DNA of 64,000 nucleotides from Microbulbifer sediminum (GCF_021729035.1 NZ_JAJSAP010000007.1:1-64000), one strand, 5' to 3'; positions 45,349 through 56,978 are shown, counted from the first letter of the stretch. Notes: generated by a model not told the origin, from the sequence alone. A program made the numbers and translations.

Positions 45349-47085
45349 TCAGTCCGCCTTGGCCCCTTCCGCCAGCTCGAATACCAGCCGCCCGCGATAG
45401 TAGGTCTGCAGCACCTGCGCGGTTTTGATGTCAGCGGGGGCGATCTGGAACAGGTTCCTGTCCAGCACGATCATGTCCGCCCATTTGCCTTCCGCCAGGC
45501 TGCCGGTCATGTCTTCCAGGCGGTTGGCAAAGGCGCCGTTAATGGTGAAGGATGCCAGCATGCGCTCCAGCGAGACCGCCTCGCTGTCGGCACCGTTCCG
45601 CGTTACCCCGGCATGGATGGCGGCGAGCGGGCTGCTATGGCGGTGCTCCGGGTAATTGCTGCCGGAGGCCACGGTCGCCCCGGCATCAAACAGGCTCTTC
45701 AGGGGGAACTGCGCTGCCGCGCGCGCCTCGCCCAGACGGGACACATCCAGCGCGTGGTGAAAGGCGCTGCGATCAAAGCGCAGCGGGTGGACCACGGCGA
45801 TGGTCTGCGTATCCGCCAGTTGCTGGATGTCCGCCTGGTCTACCAGCTGCAGGTGGACCACGCTGTTGCGCATATCCCTCGGGCCATTGATATCCCGCGA
45901 GTGGGCAAATGCCTCGAGCCCCATCCCTACCGCCGCATCCCCGACAGCCCGGATCATCACCTGCAGGCCCGCCGCGTTGGCGAGCTTTGCCAGCTGGTTG
46001 AGGTTCTGCTGGTCCAGCCGACGCGCCCCGCGATGGCCGGGCCGGTGCGCATAGGGTTCCTTCAGCAGCGCATTGGCATCGCCAATGGTGCCGTCGGCAA
46101 ACAACTTGACCGAGTGCACCTGGAATTCCTCATCCCGGTATTTCTCCGACAGGGTTTTCAGCTTTCGCACTTCCCGCTGCCCGGCACCCGGCCTCACCAC
46201 AAAGGATCCGCGTACCCGCACGGTCAGGTTCTTCAGCGCCGCCATCTTCTGGTAGGCGTCAAGCTTGGGCTGATCTTCGGTAGGGCGGATATAGGCGTCG
46301 TGCAGGGTAGTGATGCCGTGGCGGGCAACCGCCTCCTGCACTTCACGAATTTCCGCGCGGTACTCCTCCTCGGTCCTGGCCGGGATGATTTTTTCCACCA
46401 GCGCCATGGCGCTGCGGCCGCGCAGTACACCGGTCACCAGCCCGGTATCGTCCCGCTCGATTACCCCGCCCCGGGGGTCCGGTGTGTCATTGTCGATCCC
46501 GGCGGCGGCTATCGCCTCGGAATTGGCCCAGATACTGTGGTGATCGCTGGCGTAGAGAACAATGGGAATCAGGTCGTTGACGTGGTCGAGTTGTGCCTTG
46601 TGCGGTGGCGCCGCGGTAAAAACCCGCCGGTCCCAGCCCCGCCCGACCACCAGCTGGCGGTTCGGGTTGGACTCGATATAGTCTCCCACCAGCTGCTGGT
46701 AATCGTTGACGCTGGCGGCGCTGTATAGATCCACCTGCCGCGATAGACCGCTGACGTGCATATGGGCGTCGACAAAGCCCGGTAGCACCAGCCTGCCGTC
46801 CAGGTTTTCCACCCGGGTGTCCGGGCCGATATGCGGCTCCACCCCGTCGTTGGTGCCCACGAATACAATCCGCCCTTCCCGCACCGCCACAGCCTGGGCG
46901 ATTTTGCGGTCGGTATCGACGGTATAGATATAGCCATTCCTGAGGACCAACTGCGCGGCCGGTATCACTTCCTGACCGGCAGTGTCCGCGGCTTTCCCGT
47001 TGGTCCCGGCGTCGCCGGGCGGCGACTCTGGTCCGCACGCCGCCAGCGGCAACAGCAGCGCGCCGAGTATCCAGCCCCATCTCAT
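45349..47085 (-). CDS. YtcJ-like metal-dependent amidohydrolase lipoprotein
   Basis: This 578-residue protein has a lipoprotein signal (lipobox LAAC, Cys at about 17). The amidohydrolase fold of the YtcJ type begins LVLRNGYIYTVDTDRKIAQAVAVREGRIVFVG, then GRLVLPGFVDAHMHVSGL with the metal-binding HxH, a later ITTLHDAYI, and C-terminal SGSNYPEHR and GSLAEGKWADMIVLDRN. Substrates in this family vary and cannot be guessed. It would act in the periplasm. It is the distal gene behind a DUF5993-DsbB pair on the same strand. Confidence 0.9.
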   Translation of the reverse strand: MRWGWILGALLLPLAACGPESPPGDAGTNGKAADTAGQEVIPAAQLVLRNGYIYTVDTDRKIAQAVAVREGRIVFVGTNDGVEPHIGPDTRVENLDGRLVLPGFVDAHMHVSGLSRQVDLYSAASVNDYQQLVGDYIESNPNRQLVVGRGWDRRVFTAAPPHKAQLDHVNDLIPIVLYASDHHSIWANSEAIAAAGIDNDTPDPRGGVIERDDTGLVTGVLRGRSAMALVEKIIPARTEEEYRAEIREVQEAVARHGITTLHDAYIRPTEDQPKLDAYQKMAALKNLTVRVRGSFVVRPGAGQREVRKLKTLSEKYRDEEFQVHSVKLFADGTIGDANALLKEPYAHRPGHRGARRLDQQNLNQLAKLANAAGLQVMIRAVGDAAVGMGLEAFAHSRDINGPRDMRNSVVHLQLVDQADIQQLADTQTIAVVHPLRFDRSAFHHALDVSRLGEARAAAQFPLKSLFDAGATVASGSNYPEHRHSSPLAAIHAGVTRNGADSEAVSLERMLASFTINGAFANRLEDMTGSLAEGKWADMIVLDRNLFQIAPADIKTAQVLQTYYRGRLVFELAEGAKAD

Positions 47086-47202
47086 TCGTTGCGCTTCCTC
47101 CCCTTACACTATGAGCAGCCCGTTGCCGCCGCGCGCCGGCGCGCCGCGACAGGTGCGGGCAACGGCTTGAGTATAGGAAACCGGGGGCGGGGACTGCCGC
47201 GG

Positions 47203-47763
47203 CTACAGCCAGCGCAACCACGGGTAAGCGGTGGGGTTGTCGGGGCAGGGACCGAACCCGCACTCAAGGGTGGTGCCGACGACGTTCACCAGGAGTATTG
47301 ACAGGAAGGCCAGCGCCGCAATGCGCACCAGCAGGCCGAGCCCCCGTGACTGTGGCCGCTCATCCACCCGGTCGGCCAGCAACATCACGCCGCAGTAGAC
47401 CAGCAACACGAAGAAGGCGACCACGGCCCAGGTATAGAAATGCAGGCCCATGAATGGCGATCCGTAACCCGGATCCCCCGGGGCGATATGCAAGAGTACC
47501 TGGCGCGCCGACGCTACCAGGCCGGCCAGGGAGGACAGGATGACCACTCCGTAGTGCAGCGGCCGGACGCCAGAGCGGAGATTCAGCAACAGGCCAATAC
47601 CGGCCATCGCAAATGCAACACGCTGCAGCAGGCAGAGGGGGCAGGGCAGTTCGTGCAGCAGGAGCTGCCAGGCAAACGCAAACCAGAGCACCCCCGCCAG
47701 CGCCAGTAGCCCCAGGGTATCGAGCCAGGTCGCGCAGCGAGCCAGGCGGGCGGATAATTGCAT
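47203..47763 (-). CDS. Divergent DsbB-type disulfide bond formation protein
   Basis: This 186-residue membrane protein has about five helices and the DsbB CPLC motif (LPCPLCLLQRVAFAMAGIG, near residues 40-57). It lacks the usual second periplasmic cysteine pair in the expected loop; the only other pair is near the C-terminus (LECGFGPCPDNPTAYPWL). This layout matches a separate DsbB-like group often found next to DUF5993 genes. It may oxidise a specific partner. ATG 47763 is used. A DUF5993 gene ends 7 bases upstream. Confidence 0.85.
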   Translation of the reverse strand: MQLSARLARCATWLDTLGLLALAGVLWFAFAWQLLLHELPCPLCLLQRVAFAMAGIGLLLNLRSGVRPLHYGVVILSSLAGLVASARQVLLHIAPGDPGYGSPFMGLHFYTWAVVAFFVLLVYCGVMLLADRVDERPQSRGLGLLVRIAALAFLSILLVNVVGTTLECGFGPCPDNPTAYPWLRWL

Positions 47764-47770
47764 CACGGCG

Positions 47771-47929
47771 CTACAGGCTGATATTGAGCGGGGAGGTCAT
47801 ATGGTAGAGGCACCAGGCGACAAAGATCACCAGGGTCGCCAGCCACCAGCCGACCGCAGCCGCACAGCTTCCGCGCCACGCAAACCACGCCGACAACAAC
47901 ACCGTGACAAATGGCAGCATCATGACCAT
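47771..47929 (-). CDS. DUF5993 family small membrane protein
   Basis: This 52-residue protein translates from ATG 47929 with GGGAGA seven bases upstream. It has two hydrophobic helices (MMLPFVTVLLSAWFAWRG and VGWWLATLVIFVAWCLYH) and the typical terminus HMTSPLNISL. That pattern fits DUF5993, a family found beside DsbB-like proteins. It ends 7 bases before the divergent DsbB gene and is surely in the same operon. A frame of 65 codons in another register over the same bases shows no sense. Function unknown; possibly a small partner of the DsbB-like protein. Confidence 0.75.
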   Translation of the reverse strand: MVMMLPFVTVLLSAWFAWRGSCAAAVGWWLATLVIFVAWCLYHMTSPLNISL

Positions 47930-47999
47930 AGGCGGTCTCCCGCAGCGTACACGGGCGCAATATTAGTCTCGCCGTCGGTCGCTCCCCAGCGCCGGCAGC

Positions 48000-48815
48000 T
48001 CAGCGCTGGCAGCGCCGGCAGAAAAATGTGCTCCGCTGCCCCAGCACCATATCCCGCACCGGGCCGCCGCACTGGCGGCAGCGCTCGCCGGCCCGGCCGT
48101 AGACATTGAGCTGCTGGGCAAAATAGCCCGGCTCACCATTACCGCCGATAAAGTCCCGCAGGGTGGTGCCGCCCTGCTCGATCGAGCGCGCCAGTACCCG
48201 CTTGATCGCATCCACCAGCCGTTCGTAGCGGGCACGGGAAATCGTGCCGGCAGGACGGTCCGGGCGGATGCCGGCCAGGAACAGGGACTCACTGGCGTAG
48301 ATATTGCCCACACCCACCACCACGCGACCGTCCATGATGAAGGTCTTCACCGCCTGGCGGCGGCCGCGGGATACCCGGTAGAGATAGTCGCCGGAAAACT
48401 CGTCCGCCAGCGGCTCGGGCCCCAGGTGGGAGAGCAGGTCGTGGGCGGCCGGGTCCAACTCCGTCCACAACAGCGCACCGAAGCGGCGCGGATCGTGGAA
48501 GCGCAGGCACAGGCCGGTATCGAGCACCCAGTCCACGTGGTCGTGCTTGCGCAGCTCCGCACCGGGCTCGACCAGGCGCAGGCTGCCGGACATCCCCAGG
48601 TGCCAGATGGCACAGCCGCGGTCGGTGTGTACCAGCAGGTACTTGGCACGGCGCTCCAGGCGCAGGATCCGTGCCCCCGCGATGCGGCGCTCGAAATCCG
48701 GTTCCACCGGCCAGCGCAGACTGCGCTGGCGCACGGTGACGGAACGCACGGTGTGCCCCTCCATATGCGGGGCGAGGCCGCGGCGGGTAGTCTCGACTTC
48801 AGGTAATTCAGGCAT
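48000..48815 (-). CDS. mutM: Formamidopyrimidine-DNA glycosylase
   Basis: This 271-residue DNA repair enzyme removes oxidised purines such as 8-oxoguanine. It begins [13 protein letters not shown] with the catalytic Pro2 and Glu3, has the conserved Lys in [13 protein letters not shown], the helix-two-turn-helix [19 protein letters not shown], and a C-terminal zinc finger (CRQC and CRRC). It is divergent from nothing here; rpmG/rpmB lie upstream on the same strand with a terminator between. Confidence 0.97.
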   Translation of the reverse strand: MPELPEVETTRRGLAPHMEGHTVRSVTVRQRSLRWPVEPDFERRIAGARILRLERRAKYLLVHTDRGCAIWHLGMSGSLRLVEPGAELRKHDHVDWVLDTGLCLRFHDPRRFGALLWTELDPAAHDLLSHLGPEPLADEFSGDYLYRVSRGRRQAVKTFIMDGRVVVGVGNIYASESLFLAGIRPDRPAGTISRARYERLVDAIKRVLARSIEQGGTTLRDFIGGNGEPGYFAQQLNVYGRAGERCRQCGGPVRDMVLGQRSTFFCRRCQR

Positions 48816-48860
48816 GGCGTCCGGGTTGTTGCAGCCGGGTCAGGCGCGCCCGGCAGGCAT

Positions 48861-48888
48861 AAAAAAACCCGGACAAGCCGGGTTTTTC
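48861..48888 (-). terminator. Terminator of rpmB-rpmG
   Basis: ACCCGG and CCGGGT pair around a short loop, with A-tract on one side and T-tract on the other. It lies 18 bases after the rpmG stop. Confidence 0.92.
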
Positions 48889-48905
48889 GTGCAAGGCATG
48901 ACCAG

Positions 48906-49061
48906 TTACTTGATCTTGCCTTCCTTGTACATCACGTGCTTGCGGACAACGGGATCGTACTTTTTGATCTCCATTTTTTCCGGCATGTTGCGCTTGTTCT
49001 TGGTAGTGGTATAGAAGTGACCAGTACCGGCGCTGGAATTCAGGCGGATCTTCTCACGCAT
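48906..49061 (-). CDS. rpmG: 50S ribosomal protein L33
   Basis: This 51-residue protein reads [19 protein letters not shown], then [17 protein letters not shown] and a basic terminus, the cysteine-free L33 type. It follows rpmB by 34 bases and shares its terminator. It sits in the large subunit near the E site. Confidence 0.95.
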   Translation of the reverse strand: MREKIRLNSSAGTGHFYTTTKNKRNMPEKMEIKKYDPVVRKHVMYKEGKIK

Positions 49062-49095
49062 TGTTCTGTCTCCGATTTCTTGGCTGGGCCGTCAG

Positions 49096-49332
49096 TTACA
49101 CTTTTTCGCCGCGGGCACGCAGCTCGCTCAGCACGGTGTCGATACCTTTCTTATCGATCACGCGCATGCCTTTGGTGGAGACACGCAGCTTCACGAAGCG
49201 CTTCTCGGACTCAACCCAGAAACGGTGACTGTGCAGGTTGGGCACAAAGCGACGCTTGGTGCGGTTCTTGGCGTGGGATACGTTGTTACCGGTGACCGGG
49301 CGCTTACCGGTTACCTGACATACCTTGGACAT
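49096..49332 (-). CDS. rpmB: 50S ribosomal protein L28
   Basis: This 78-residue protein opens [29 protein letters not shown] and contains [20 protein letters not shown], typical of gammaproteobacterial L28. It is the first gene of the rpmB-rpmG operon, next to radC as in Pseudomonas. Confidence 0.97.
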   Translation of the reverse strand: MSKVCQVTGKRPVTGNNVSHAKNRTKRRFVPNLHSHRFWVESEKRFVKLRVSTKGMRVIDKKGIDTVLSELRARGEKV

Positions 49333-49532
49333 CTGTTGGCCTCTTCAAAACTCTCGTGCCCGCATGACAGGAGGTGCGGGGACTGTAATTCGGGATTCTA
49401 ATCCGGTTCCTGGGCGGCGGCGGAAACTGTTCAGAATCTGGCCCGGCCGCAAAGAGCGGCGTTTTATACCAGAACAGCGGGGGGGAGACAAGTTTTAACC
49501 AGCCCCGCCCGCGACTGCCCGGTTTCCCGGCG

Positions 49533-50228
49533 TCAGTTTCCGGTGGACCGGCCCGGCAACAAGCCGCGCTCGGCAAAGGACAGCGCAGCGCCGTCCCCCA
49601 CGATCATATGATCCAGCACCCTGATGTCCACCAGGCCCAGGGCCTGCCCCAGGCGCTCGGTGATCCAGATATCCGCCTGGCTCGGCTCAGTCACCCCGGA
49701 GGGGTGGTTGTGGGCCAGGATCACCGCTGCGGCGCCGCAGTGAAGTGCGGCCTGCACCACTTCGCGCGGATAGACGCTGGCCGCGTTGAGGGTACCCTCG
49801 AACAGCTCCTGGAATACGATCACCCGGTGCTGGGTATCCAGAAACAGGCAGCAGAATACCTCGCGGCGGCGATGGCGCAGCTGCGCGGCCAGGAAGTGGC
49901 GCACCGCCGCCGGGCTGTCCATTACATCACGTCGCTGCAGGTCCTCGGCGAGGTGGCGCCGGGCCATCTCCAGCACCGCCTGCAGCTGTACGTATTTGGC
50001 CGGTCCCAGCCCCCGGGCGCGGCAGAAGTCCGCCTGCGAGGCCTCCAGCAACGGCCGCAGGCCGCCGAAATCCACCAGCAGCCGGCGCGCCAGGTCCACC
50101 GCCGAAATTCCCGTCACCCCCGTACGCAGGAATATCGCCAGCAGCTCCGCATCCGAGAGCGCGGCGGCGCCGCGCTGCAGCAGCTTTTCCCGTGGCCGCT
50201 CCGCCACCGGCCAGTCACTGATCGCCAT
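49533..50228 (-). CDS. radC: RadC family JAB-domain protein
   Basis: This 231-residue protein has an N-terminal helix-hairpin-helix-like region ([25 protein letters not shown]) and a JAB/MPN metalloprotease-like domain with the zinc-binding pattern [15 protein letters not shown] (about residues 175-189). Its biological role is uncertain; older links to recombination repair were withdrawn. ATG 50228 is preferred to a frame seven residues longer. It is divergent from coaBC. Confidence 0.93.
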   Translation of the reverse strand: MAISDWPVAERPREKLLQRGAAALSDAELLAIFLRTGVTGISAVDLARRLLVDFGGLRPLLEASQADFCRARGLGPAKYVQLQAVLEMARRHLAEDLQRRDVMDSPAAVRHFLAAQLRHRRREVFCCLFLDTQHRVIVFQELFEGTLNAASVYPREVVQAALHCGAAAVILAHNHPSGVTEPSQADIWITERLGQALGLVDIRVLDHMIVGDGAALSFAERGLLPGRSTGN

Positions 50229-50346
50229 ATTGTCCCTCCCTGAGACCATTTGATCGCCTCCGGCGGCCGCCGGGGCCCGCCGTGCTTATCCCGCACGGCG
50301 CATAAATGCTAATCTTACCCGCTCCTGCAATTTCGGGAACCGAACT

Positions 50347-51558
50347 ATGTCCTCCCTGGCCGATAAACGCATCCTACTGGGTGTCGGCGGCGGTATCGCC
50401 GCCTACAAGAGCGCTGACCTGGTACGCCGCCTGCTGGAACGGGGGGCCGATGTACGCGTGGTGATGACCGCCGGTGCCCGGGAGTTCGTGCAACCCCTGA
50501 CATTCCAGGCGCTGTCGGGCAACCCTGTCCACACGGACCTGCTGGACCCCGCGGCCGAGGCAGCCATGGGGCATATCGAGCTGGCCAAGTGGGCCGACCT
50601 GGTACTGGTTGCCCCGGCCAGCGCCAATATCATGGCGCGCCTGGCCGCCGGTATGGCGGATGACCTGCTCAGCACCCTGTGCCTGGCCACCGAGGCACCG
50701 CTGGCGCTGGCGCCGGCGATGAACCAGGCCATGTGGCGCCACCCGGCCACTACCGCCAATGCCGCCACGCTGTGCGAGCGCGGCGCGGCACTGCTGGGAC
50801 CCGATGCCGGCAGCCAGGCCTGCGGTGACATTGGCCCGGGCCGCATGCTGGAGCCCCAGGCACTGGCAGCGGAAGTGGAACGGTTGTTTGCCCCGGTGCA
50901 ATCACTGGCCGGCAAGTGTGTCGCTATTACCGCCGGGCCCACCCGCGAAGCCCTGGACCCGGTGCGCTTCCTCAGCAACCACAGCTCCGGCAAGATGGGG
51001 TTTGCCCTGGCGGCCGCGGCCCAGCGCGCCGGCGCCGAGGTCACCCTGATCGCCGGCCCGGTTTCCCTGCCCACCCCGCCCGGGGTAAAGCGCATCGATG
51101 TGGTGGACGCCCGGGAAATGCGCGAGGCCGCCGAACGCGCTGCGGACTTTTGCGACCTCTTTATCGGCGCCGCTGCGGTGGCGGACTTCCGGCCGGCAGA
51201 AGTTGCCGTACAGAAGATCAAGAAAGAGGACGGCAGGGACAGCGACAGCCTGGCACTGGTGAAAAACCCGGACATCGTCGCGGGCATCGCCGCGCGTACC
51301 AGCCGACGGCCATTCACGGTGGGATTTGCCGCGGAGACCGAGAAAGTGGAAGAGCACGCGCGAGGGAAACTGCTGCGCAAGAAGCTCGACCTGATCATCG
51401 CCAACGATGTCAGTGCTGCCGACGGCGGCTTCAACAGCGATCGCAATGCGGTGACGATCATCGACAGCAGCGGTGCAACCCAGCTGCCATCGGCCCTCAA
51501 GACCGAACTCGCTGACCAGCTGATCGGGATTATTTCAGCGCGTGCCTTCCCCGGGTAA
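50347..51558 (+). CDS. coaBC: Bifunctional CoaBC (phosphopantothenoylcysteine synthetase/decarboxylase)
   Basis: This 403-residue flavoenzyme carries out two CoA steps. The N-terminal CoaC domain has [19 protein letters not shown], the active-site region [23 protein letters not shown] and PAMNQAMW. The CoaB domain from about residue 190 has [30 protein letters not shown] and the late [12 protein letters not shown]. In Pseudomonas dut lies between this gene and algC; here algC follows after 48 bases. Confidence 0.96.
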   Translation: MSSLADKRILLGVGGGIAAYKSADLVRRLLERGADVRVVMTAGAREFVQPLTFQALSGNPVHTDLLDPAAEAAMGHIELAKWADLVLVAPASANIMARLAAGMADDLLSTLCLATEAPLALAPAMNQAMWRHPATTANAATLCERGAALLGPDAGSQACGDIGPGRMLEPQALAAEVERLFAPVQSLAGKCVAITAGPTREALDPVRFLSNHSSGKMGFALAAAAQRAGAEVTLIAGPVSLPTPPGVKRIDVVDAREMREAAERAADFCDLFIGAAAVADFRPAEVAVQKIKKEDGRDSDSLALVKNPDIVAGIAARTSRRPFTVGFAAETEKVEEHARGKLLRKKLDLIIANDVSAADGGFNSDRNAVTIIDSSGATQLPSALKTELADQLIGIISARAFPG

Positions 51559-51606
51559 ACGACACCAGATACACAACAACTTAGAAAGACAGGACTTACA
51601 ACTACC

Positions 51607-53901
51607 GTGTCCCCAGTATCAAGTTCTTCCCCGGCATCCCGGCTCCCGCGTGAACTGGTGTTGCCGGCGTTATTGGCTCTGGTCGCCTGGGCCGGCGGTA
51701 CATACCTGTTGCTCCAGCACGTGGTAACGCCCCACAACGAGCGCGAGGTTCGCAGTGCGGCTACAGCCCACGCAAAAACACTGGCAGCCCGGGTCGCGGA
51801 ACAGCTGGCGGAGCGCGACCGCTACCTGGATTCTGTCGCCCGGGACAGCGCAGCCCGGCAACCCGGCAAGTCCGTGCAGGTTTTTCGCAGGGGGGATATC
51901 CGCGTCGGCGCCGGCAACAATCCGTCACTGAATTTCGCCCTGGTGGACCTGCTGGAACGCGGTGCACGCGACGAGGCCGAGGCCCTGGAGTTCCTGCGCA
52001 CCGGAAAAGACAACGCCTGGCAATTACACGGCGCCGCCGCCACCTCGGGCGGTGTGGCACTGGTTTCCGAGCCGCTCACGGCCCTCGCCAATACATTCGC
52101 CGGATTCGATACTGCGGCCGGCCAGATCCGGATTATCCAGCAATTTCCGGGCGGCCCCGAGCAGGCACTGTGGCAGGCAGGGCAGGGCACGGGCCAGGAA
52201 GTGTCGGCGGGCGTGGCGGGAAGCTTCCTGAAAGTCGGTCTGCGGCCCTCCACCGAATTCGCCCGGGACCACAGCATCGCACCGCTCTGGCTTATGATTT
52301 TCGCCGGGATCGGGCTGCTGGCGACGCTGTTCCTGTTGTGGCGGTTTATTCCCCGCGACACGCCAGCCCCATGGCAAAGGTCCGAGCCGCCCCCGCGCCG
52401 TAGCTCCGACTATCCCGGTGTGCCGGTATCTCCCCCAGCCCCGGCACAGGCGGCTGCCGACAAACAGGATCCGCCTGCGCCGACACAGGGTGGGAAGAAA
52501 CAGGCCGCAAGTGCAGCCATGGGTGCGGTGGGCAATTACCCGGAGCATGTCTTCCGGGCCTACGATATCCGCGGTATCGCCGGTGACGAGATCGACGAGC
52601 CCTTTGCCTACCAGCTGGGGCGCGCGCTGGGCACCCTCGCGCTGCACGCCGGAGAGGAACTGCTGATGGTGGGGCGGGACGGCCGCAACTCCAGCGAGCA
52701 GCTTACCAATTGCCTGATCGAAGGTATCCTCGACACTGGCTGCGACTGCGTCGACCTGGGGCTGGTGCCATCCCCCATCCTCTACTACGCCTGCGCCAAG
52801 GGCAAAAATGGCAGCAGCGGCGTGATGGTCACTGCGAGCCACAACCCGGCGGAATTCAACGGCTTCAAGATCCTGTTGCGCGGGCGCTCGCTGGCCGAGG
52901 AAAAACTGCAGCGGCTGCGCCAGCTGATGCTGCAGGGCCCATTCCGTGAGGGCCGCGGCAGCAGCAGCCAGCAGGATATACAGGACCTGTATATCGACGA
53001 GATATTCAACGATGTGGCGCTGGCAGGCGAACCACGCCTGGTGATTGATGCCGGCAATGGCGCGACCGCACACCTGGCGCCGCGCCTGTTCGAGCATCTC
53101 GGCTGTGACGTGACCCGCCTGTTCTGCGAATTCGACGGCGACTTCCCCAACCATCCCCCGGACCCCTCCCGACCGGAGAACCTGGCGGCGCTGGTGGAGA
53201 AGGTCGGGGAAACCGGCGCGGACCTGGGCGTGGCCCTCGACGGCGACGGCGACCGGGTCACCCTGGTCTCCCGCAGCGGTCGCATCGCCTGGGCGGACCA
53301 GCTGGTGATGCTGCTGGCCCGGGATGTGCTGGCCCGCAATCCCGGGGCCAGTGTGGTGTTCGATGTGAAGAGCACCCGCGCCCTGGGGGAGCTGGTGAGC
53401 CAGTACGGCGGGCGCCCGATCATGGGCAAGACCGGTCATGCGCCGATGAAGGCGCGGATGCTGGAGAGCAGTGCCATTCTCGGCGGGGAGCTGTCCGGGC
53501 ATATCTTTATCAAGGACCGCTGGTTCGGGTTCGACGATGGGATCTATGCGGCGGCCCGCATCCTGGAAATCATGGCGCTGCGGGAACAGGGGCTGGACGA
53601 ACTGCTGGATTCGCTGCCGCAGCTGGTCAGCACCCCGGAAATCCTGGTACCAGTGGCCGAGGAGGAGAAGTTCACCCTGGTGGAACGCCTGCGCGAGCAG
53701 GCAGACTTCGGCGACGGCGACCTGAACACCACCGACGGCCTGCGCATCGAGTATGCCGAGGGCTGGGGCCTGGTGCGCGCCTCCAATACCGGCGCGGCAC
53801 TGACCCTGCGCTTCGAGGCGGAATCTGAACAGGCCCTGGAAAGTATCCGCGAGCGCGTAACGGCCCAGCTCAAGCAAGTGAAACCGTCACTGGCAATCTG
53901 A
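51607..53901 (+). CDS. algC: Membrane-anchored phosphomannomutase/phosphoglucomutase (AlgC type)
   Basis: This 764-residue protein has an N-terminal extension of about 300 residues: helix 1 (about 16-36), a periplasmic-looking stretch, helix 2 (about 224-245) and a proline-rich linker. The AlgC enzyme domain follows from about 308 ([14 protein letters not shown]), with phosphoserine motif TASHNP (Ser411), metal loop DGDGDR, GELSGH and the phosphate-binding [15 protein letters not shown]. It interconverts hexose 1- and 6-phosphates for LPS and polysaccharide precursors. The anchored form also occurs in some pseudomonads. Start is GTG 51607; argB follows. Confidence 0.93.
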   Translation: MSPVSSSSPASRLPRELVLPALLALVAWAGGTYLLLQHVVTPHNEREVRSAATAHAKTLAARVAEQLAERDRYLDSVARDSAARQPGKSVQVFRRGDIRVGAGNNPSLNFALVDLLERGARDEAEALEFLRTGKDNAWQLHGAAATSGGVALVSEPLTALANTFAGFDTAAGQIRIIQQFPGGPEQALWQAGQGTGQEVSAGVAGSFLKVGLRPSTEFARDHSIAPLWLMIFAGIGLLATLFLLWRFIPRDTPAPWQRSEPPPRRSSDYPGVPVSPPAPAQAAADKQDPPAPTQGGKKQAASAAMGAVGNYPEHVFRAYDIRGIAGDEIDEPFAYQLGRALGTLALHAGEELLMVGRDGRNSSEQLTNCLIEGILDTGCDCVDLGLVPSPILYYACAKGKNGSSGVMVTASHNPAEFNGFKILLRGRSLAEEKLQRLRQLMLQGPFREGRGSSSQQDIQDLYIDEIFNDVALAGEPRLVIDAGNGATAHLAPRLFEHLGCDVTRLFCEFDGDFPNHPPDPSRPENLAALVEKVGETGADLGVALDGDGDRVTLVSRSGRIAWADQLVMLLARDVLARNPGASVVFDVKSTRALGELVSQYGGRPIMGKTGHAPMKARMLESSAILGGELSGHIFIKDRWFGFDDGIYAAARILEIMALREQGLDELLDSLPQLVSTPEILVPVAEEEKFTLVERLREQADFGDGDLNTTDGLRIEYAEGWGLVRASNTGAALTLRFEAESEQALESIRERVTAQLKQVKPSLAI

Positions 53902-53925
53902 ACCGGCGGCGACCCAAAGCAATGA

Positions 53926-54855
<930 letters not shown>

Positions 54856-54983
54856 CGGCCCGCAAGGGCGCAGATTGAAGCGCGCCCGCTGAATCGTTAG
54901 GATTCCACCGCCCGACCGCTCCGGCAGGGTGGGCAATAACAAGAACGGATAGCCCCGGGTCGTCCCCGGGTTAAAGGCACTGA

Positions 54984-55589
54984 ATGAGCAGCGAAAAAAT
55001 CAACCGGCGACAACAGATCCTGCAGGCACTGGCACATATGCTCGAAGCCAGCCCCGGCGCCCGCATCACTACCGCGGCCCTGGCGAAAGAGGTGGGCTTC
55101 TCCGAAGCGGCGCTATATCGCCACTTCCCGAGTAAGTCCAAAATGTTCGAGGGCCTGATCGAGTTTATCGAGGAGACGATCTTCAGCCGGGTCTCCATGA
55201 TCCTGCAGGAAGAGCCCTCAGCCCCGCTGCGCTGCCAGAAAATCCTCCATCTGCTGCTGGCCTTCTGCGAGCGCAACCCGGGCATTACCCGCCTGCTCAC
55301 TGGCGACGCACTGACCGGGGAAACCGAGCGGCTGCACGGTCGAATCCTGCAGTTTTTCGATCGCCTGGAAACCCAGCTCAAGCAGATCCTGCGCGATGCC
55401 GAGCTGCGCGAGCAGTTGCGCCCGACGATTCCCCTGGGCGGTGCCGCCAACCTGTTGATGGCCAGCGCCGAGGGCCGCATCGTACAGTATGTGCGCAGCG
55501 GCTTCCGTCGCAGACCCACCGAGTACTGGGCAGAACAGTGGCCGGTGCTGATCGCCGGGTTCTTCCGTGAGCCGGTCGCTGTCGCGTAA
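54984..55589 (+). CDS. slmA: Nucleoid occlusion factor SlmA
   Basis: This 201-residue TetR-family protein has the helix-turn-helix [36 protein letters not shown] (about residues 28-62), nearly identical to SlmA of E. coli. The C-terminal part has [30 protein letters not shown]. SlmA bound to specific chromosomal sites blocks FtsZ assembly over the nucleoid. It lies 128 bases after argB and converges with the DUF4124 gene. Confidence 0.93.
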   Translation: MSSEKINRRQQILQALAHMLEASPGARITTAALAKEVGFSEAALYRHFPSKSKMFEGLIEFIEETIFSRVSMILQEEPSAPLRCQKILHLLLAFCERNPGITRLLTGDALTGETERLHGRILQFFDRLETQLKQILRDAELREQLRPTIPLGGAANLLMASAEGRIVQYVRSGFRRRPTEYWAEQWPVLIAGFFREPVAVA

Positions 55590-55682
55590 CCCCGTGGCAG
55601 CTTCCAGATAGACAGGTGAGGGATAGGAAAGTTCGGGCCCGGATGGGCCCTGCGTGGGGATCAGCCGCGACGACTGGCCGGG

Positions 55683-56285
55683 CTATTTGCCGGCGATTTC
55701 GGTATAACGCCCCGCCGCCCGGTCGAACTCGGCATTGATGCGCTTCTCCTCTTTCCGGCGCAGCGCCATACGCTCCTTCAGGATGTCGATTTCGGCCCGT
55801 AAATCCTCAATGCGCCGCAGGCGCTTCGGAAGGACCTCGCCGCCGTTGCGCTGGATTCGCGCCGCCTCATCCTCCTCGCGCTCAATCTGCGCGCCCAGGC
55901 TGGCGATATTGGAACGCATGATGGCCATGTCCTGCTGCACAATGGCGAGCTTGCGGTCGCGGGCACTCTCGATGTCCGCGACACTGCTGTAGCGCTTGAG
56001 CAACTCCCGATCAGCCTTCTCCCGGGCCAGCCGGCGCTTCTTCTCCTCGAGCGCAGCACCGCTCAACTCCGGGGGCACCTCCTTGAGCACGCGCCCGGAG
56101 GGCGTGATCACCTCGTAACCACGGGATACATAGCGCGGCGGCACCAGGTCATCAATGACCTGGATGCCGTTCTCATCGGTGTAGCGGTAAAGCACCTGGC
56201 CACTGAACTCCTCTCCCTGTTTGGCACCGACGCTTGCCGCCAGGCCCAACAGCATCAGCAGTGGCCAAAATCTGGAGATGTTCAT
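55683..56285 (-). CDS. DUF4124 domain protein with coiled coil
   Basis: This 200-residue exported protein has a signal peptide (about 1-22). A DUF4124-like segment follows (VLYRYTDENGIQVIDDLVPPRYVSRGYEVI, about 31-60). The rest is highly charged coiled coil from about 75 to 195 (EEKKRRLAREKADRELLKRY, then IEREEDEAARIQRNGG). DUF4124 domains are common in periplasmic proteins of gammaproteobacteria, with no known activity. GAGGAG lies before ATG 56285. It is followed by slmA tail to tail and preceded by pyrE on the same strand. Confidence 0.82.
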   Translation of the reverse strand: MNISRFWPLLMLLGLAASVGAKQGEEFSGQVLYRYTDENGIQVIDDLVPPRYVSRGYEVITPSGRVLKEVPPELSGAALEEKKRRLAREKADRELLKRYSSVADIESARDRKLAIVQQDMAIMRSNIASLGAQIEREEDEAARIQRNGGEVLPKRLRRIEDLRAEIDILKERMALRRKEEKRINAEFDRAAGRYTEIAGK

Positions 56286-56330
56286 CAGGCTCCTCGTTCC
56301 CGATCCGGCTCCCGGGGCTGCGTATGGCGC

Positions 56331-56978
56331 TTACGCCACGCCGTAGCGCTGCCGGTATTCGATTATTTTTTGTACGGTTTCGCCGTCCTGCGATTCCTCA
56401 CTAAGGTAGCTGATTATATCGTCCAGTTGCACGATACTGATCACAGGAACACTGTACTCACGTTCTACTTGCTGAATCGCCGACAGCTCCGTATCCTCGC
56501 CCGCCCGCTCCTGGCGATTGAGGCCGATTACCACGCCAGCGGCCTCTGCTTCGTGCGCGGCGATGATGTGCATCACTTCACGCACGGCGGTGCCGGCGGT
56601 AATCACGTCATCGATGATCAGGACCTTGCCTTCAAGGGGCGCACCCACTAAGGTTCCGCCCTCACCATGGGCCTTGGCTTCCTTGCGGTTGTAGCAGAAT
56701 GGCTTGTCCACACCCTTCTGCGCCAGGGCCACGGCGGTCACCGCCCCCAGTGGTATGCCCTTGTATGCCGGGCCAAAGATGACATCAAACTCCACTCCCG
56801 AAGCCAGGATGGCCTCGGCGTAAGCGTGCCCGAGTGCGGCCAGGGCCGCACCGGAGTGAAAGCGGCCGGCATTGAAGAAGTAGGGGCTGCGACGCCCGGA
56901 TTTCAGGGTGAAGTCGCCAAAGCACAGCACCTGGTGATCCAGGGCCAGTTGAATAAAGTCGCGCTGATACTGCTGCAT
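56331..56978 (-). CDS. pyrE: Orotate phosphoribosyltransferase
   Basis: This 215-residue enzyme adds ribose phosphate to orotate in pyrimidine synthesis. Motifs are [36 protein letters not shown], and the PRPP-binding [18 protein letters not shown]. The C-terminal [20 protein letters not shown] is typical of gammaproteobacteria. It is divergent from the crc homologue, the same arrangement as in Pseudomonas. Confidence 0.97.
   Translation of the reverse strand: MQQYQRDFIQLALDHQVLCFGDFTLKSGRRSPYFFNAGRFHSGAALAALGHAYAEAILASGVEFDVIFGPAYKGIPLGAVTAVALAQKGVDKPFCYNRKEAKAHGEGGTLVGAPLEGKVLIIDDVITAGTAVREVMHIIAAHEAEAAGVVIGLNRQERAGEDTELSAIQQVEREYSVPVISIVQLDDIISYLSEESQDGETVQKIIEYRQRYGVA

Noticed and set aside
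47763..47960. 65-codon frame over the DUF5993 locus
   Set aside because: Another register over the same bases gives a small membrane protein with the DUF5993 pattern and a proper ribosome site.
52024..53877. 617-codon minus-strand frame opposite algC
   Set aside because: Shadow of algC; His/Gln-rich composition is typical of such antisense frames.
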